Shown: positions 63,966 to 64,000 of the stretch, one piece after another
How positions within the stretch are numbered: position 1 is the stretch's first letter
Layout: every line of letters begins with the position of its first letter
Source: Symbiodinium microadriaticum
Taxonomy: Eukaryota; Sar; Dinophyceae; Suessiales; Symbiodiniaceae
NCBI GenBank assembly: GCA_001939145.1
Contig: LSRX01000534.1
Span: forward strand, 231,340 to 295,339
DNA: 64,000 nt
Direction: 5' to 3'
The notes under the pieces: generated by a model
The model's database searches: none
The model's input: the letters and a program-made list of their open reading frames with translations, nothing else
What the model was told of the DNA's origin: nothing
Made by a program: the position numbers and the translations under genes

Positions 63966-64000
63966 GAGTAAGACCTAAAGGCTTTGACGACGGTGATGTT

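Noticed and set aside
1..64000. tRNA, rRNA, snRNA or spliced-leader RNA genes
   Set aside because: Looked for conserved words (e.g. CCATTTTGGCTCAAG for the dinoflagellate leader, tRNA B-box) by eye and found none; a covariance search would be decisive.

Overview
The window looks like nuclear DNA of a dinoflagellate-type alveolate. The evidence is: plant/alveolate-type telomere motif (TTTAGGG/CCCTAAA) scattered everywhere on both strands; a gene cut into about 20 very short exons (29-112 nt) by introns of 0.3-6 kb; splice donors that appear to be GT, GC and once GA, a mixture known from dinoflagellates; and an encoded protein, a six-transmembrane voltage-gated cation channel with EF-hands, of a kind recalled as abundant in dinoflagellates. 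Genus cannot be decided. There are no bacterial-style genes, and I saw no tRNA, rRNA, CRISPR array or dinoflagellate spliced-leader gene. A scaffold gap of 393 Ns lies at 15184-15576.

Region 1 (about 1-39.4 kb, + strand) holds one split gene that can be assembled by hand. Exons run from about 9.0 kb (possibly earlier) to a TGA at 39387-39389. Joined in phase they give: S1 (9611), S1-S2 linker (11331), S2 (12474), S2-S3 (13593), S3 (17804), S4 in two halves (19203, 20403), S4-S5 linker (21087), S5 (21722), pore (25059), S6 in two halves (25684, 26172), a linker (27443), EF-hand 1 (27981), inter-EF helix (28446), EF-hand 2 (29317), then a charged tail (30550 to 39389). The 22 exons from 9002 onward sum to a whole number of codons (about 476 residues). 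The introns are packed with telomere-like tracts, several families of small inverted-repeat elements, and microsatellites. The very long low-complexity block at 15.6-17.7 kb lies in the S2-S3/S3 intron.

Region 2 (39.4-64 kb) has no gene that can be assembled with confidence. It alternates between telomere-motif-rich stretches and islands nearly free of that motif (about 40.7-43.1, 47.2-51.4 and 59.2-62.3 kb). The islands contain many GC-rich stretches open in several frames. The best candidates are a possible two-exon small zinc-finger protein (52058-53026), a first-exon-like ATG exon with a GTAAGA donor (47327-47473), an exon with a GTGAGT donor (50326-50405), a stretch carrying a Walker-A-like motif (about 49970-50218), and a last-exon-like segment (60098-60217).

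Mobile/repeat content is the other main feature. Family A (about 100 bp, 10 copies, ends TACCTATAGTCTCC...), families B, C, D and E (E has a 15-bp flanking duplication), several minisatellites and many microsatellites are present. The most interesting structural observation is a telomere-motif tract at 38361-38479 flanked by a 24-bp direct duplication of an exon start including its splice acceptor, which suggests a route by which such tracts enter and enlarge introns.
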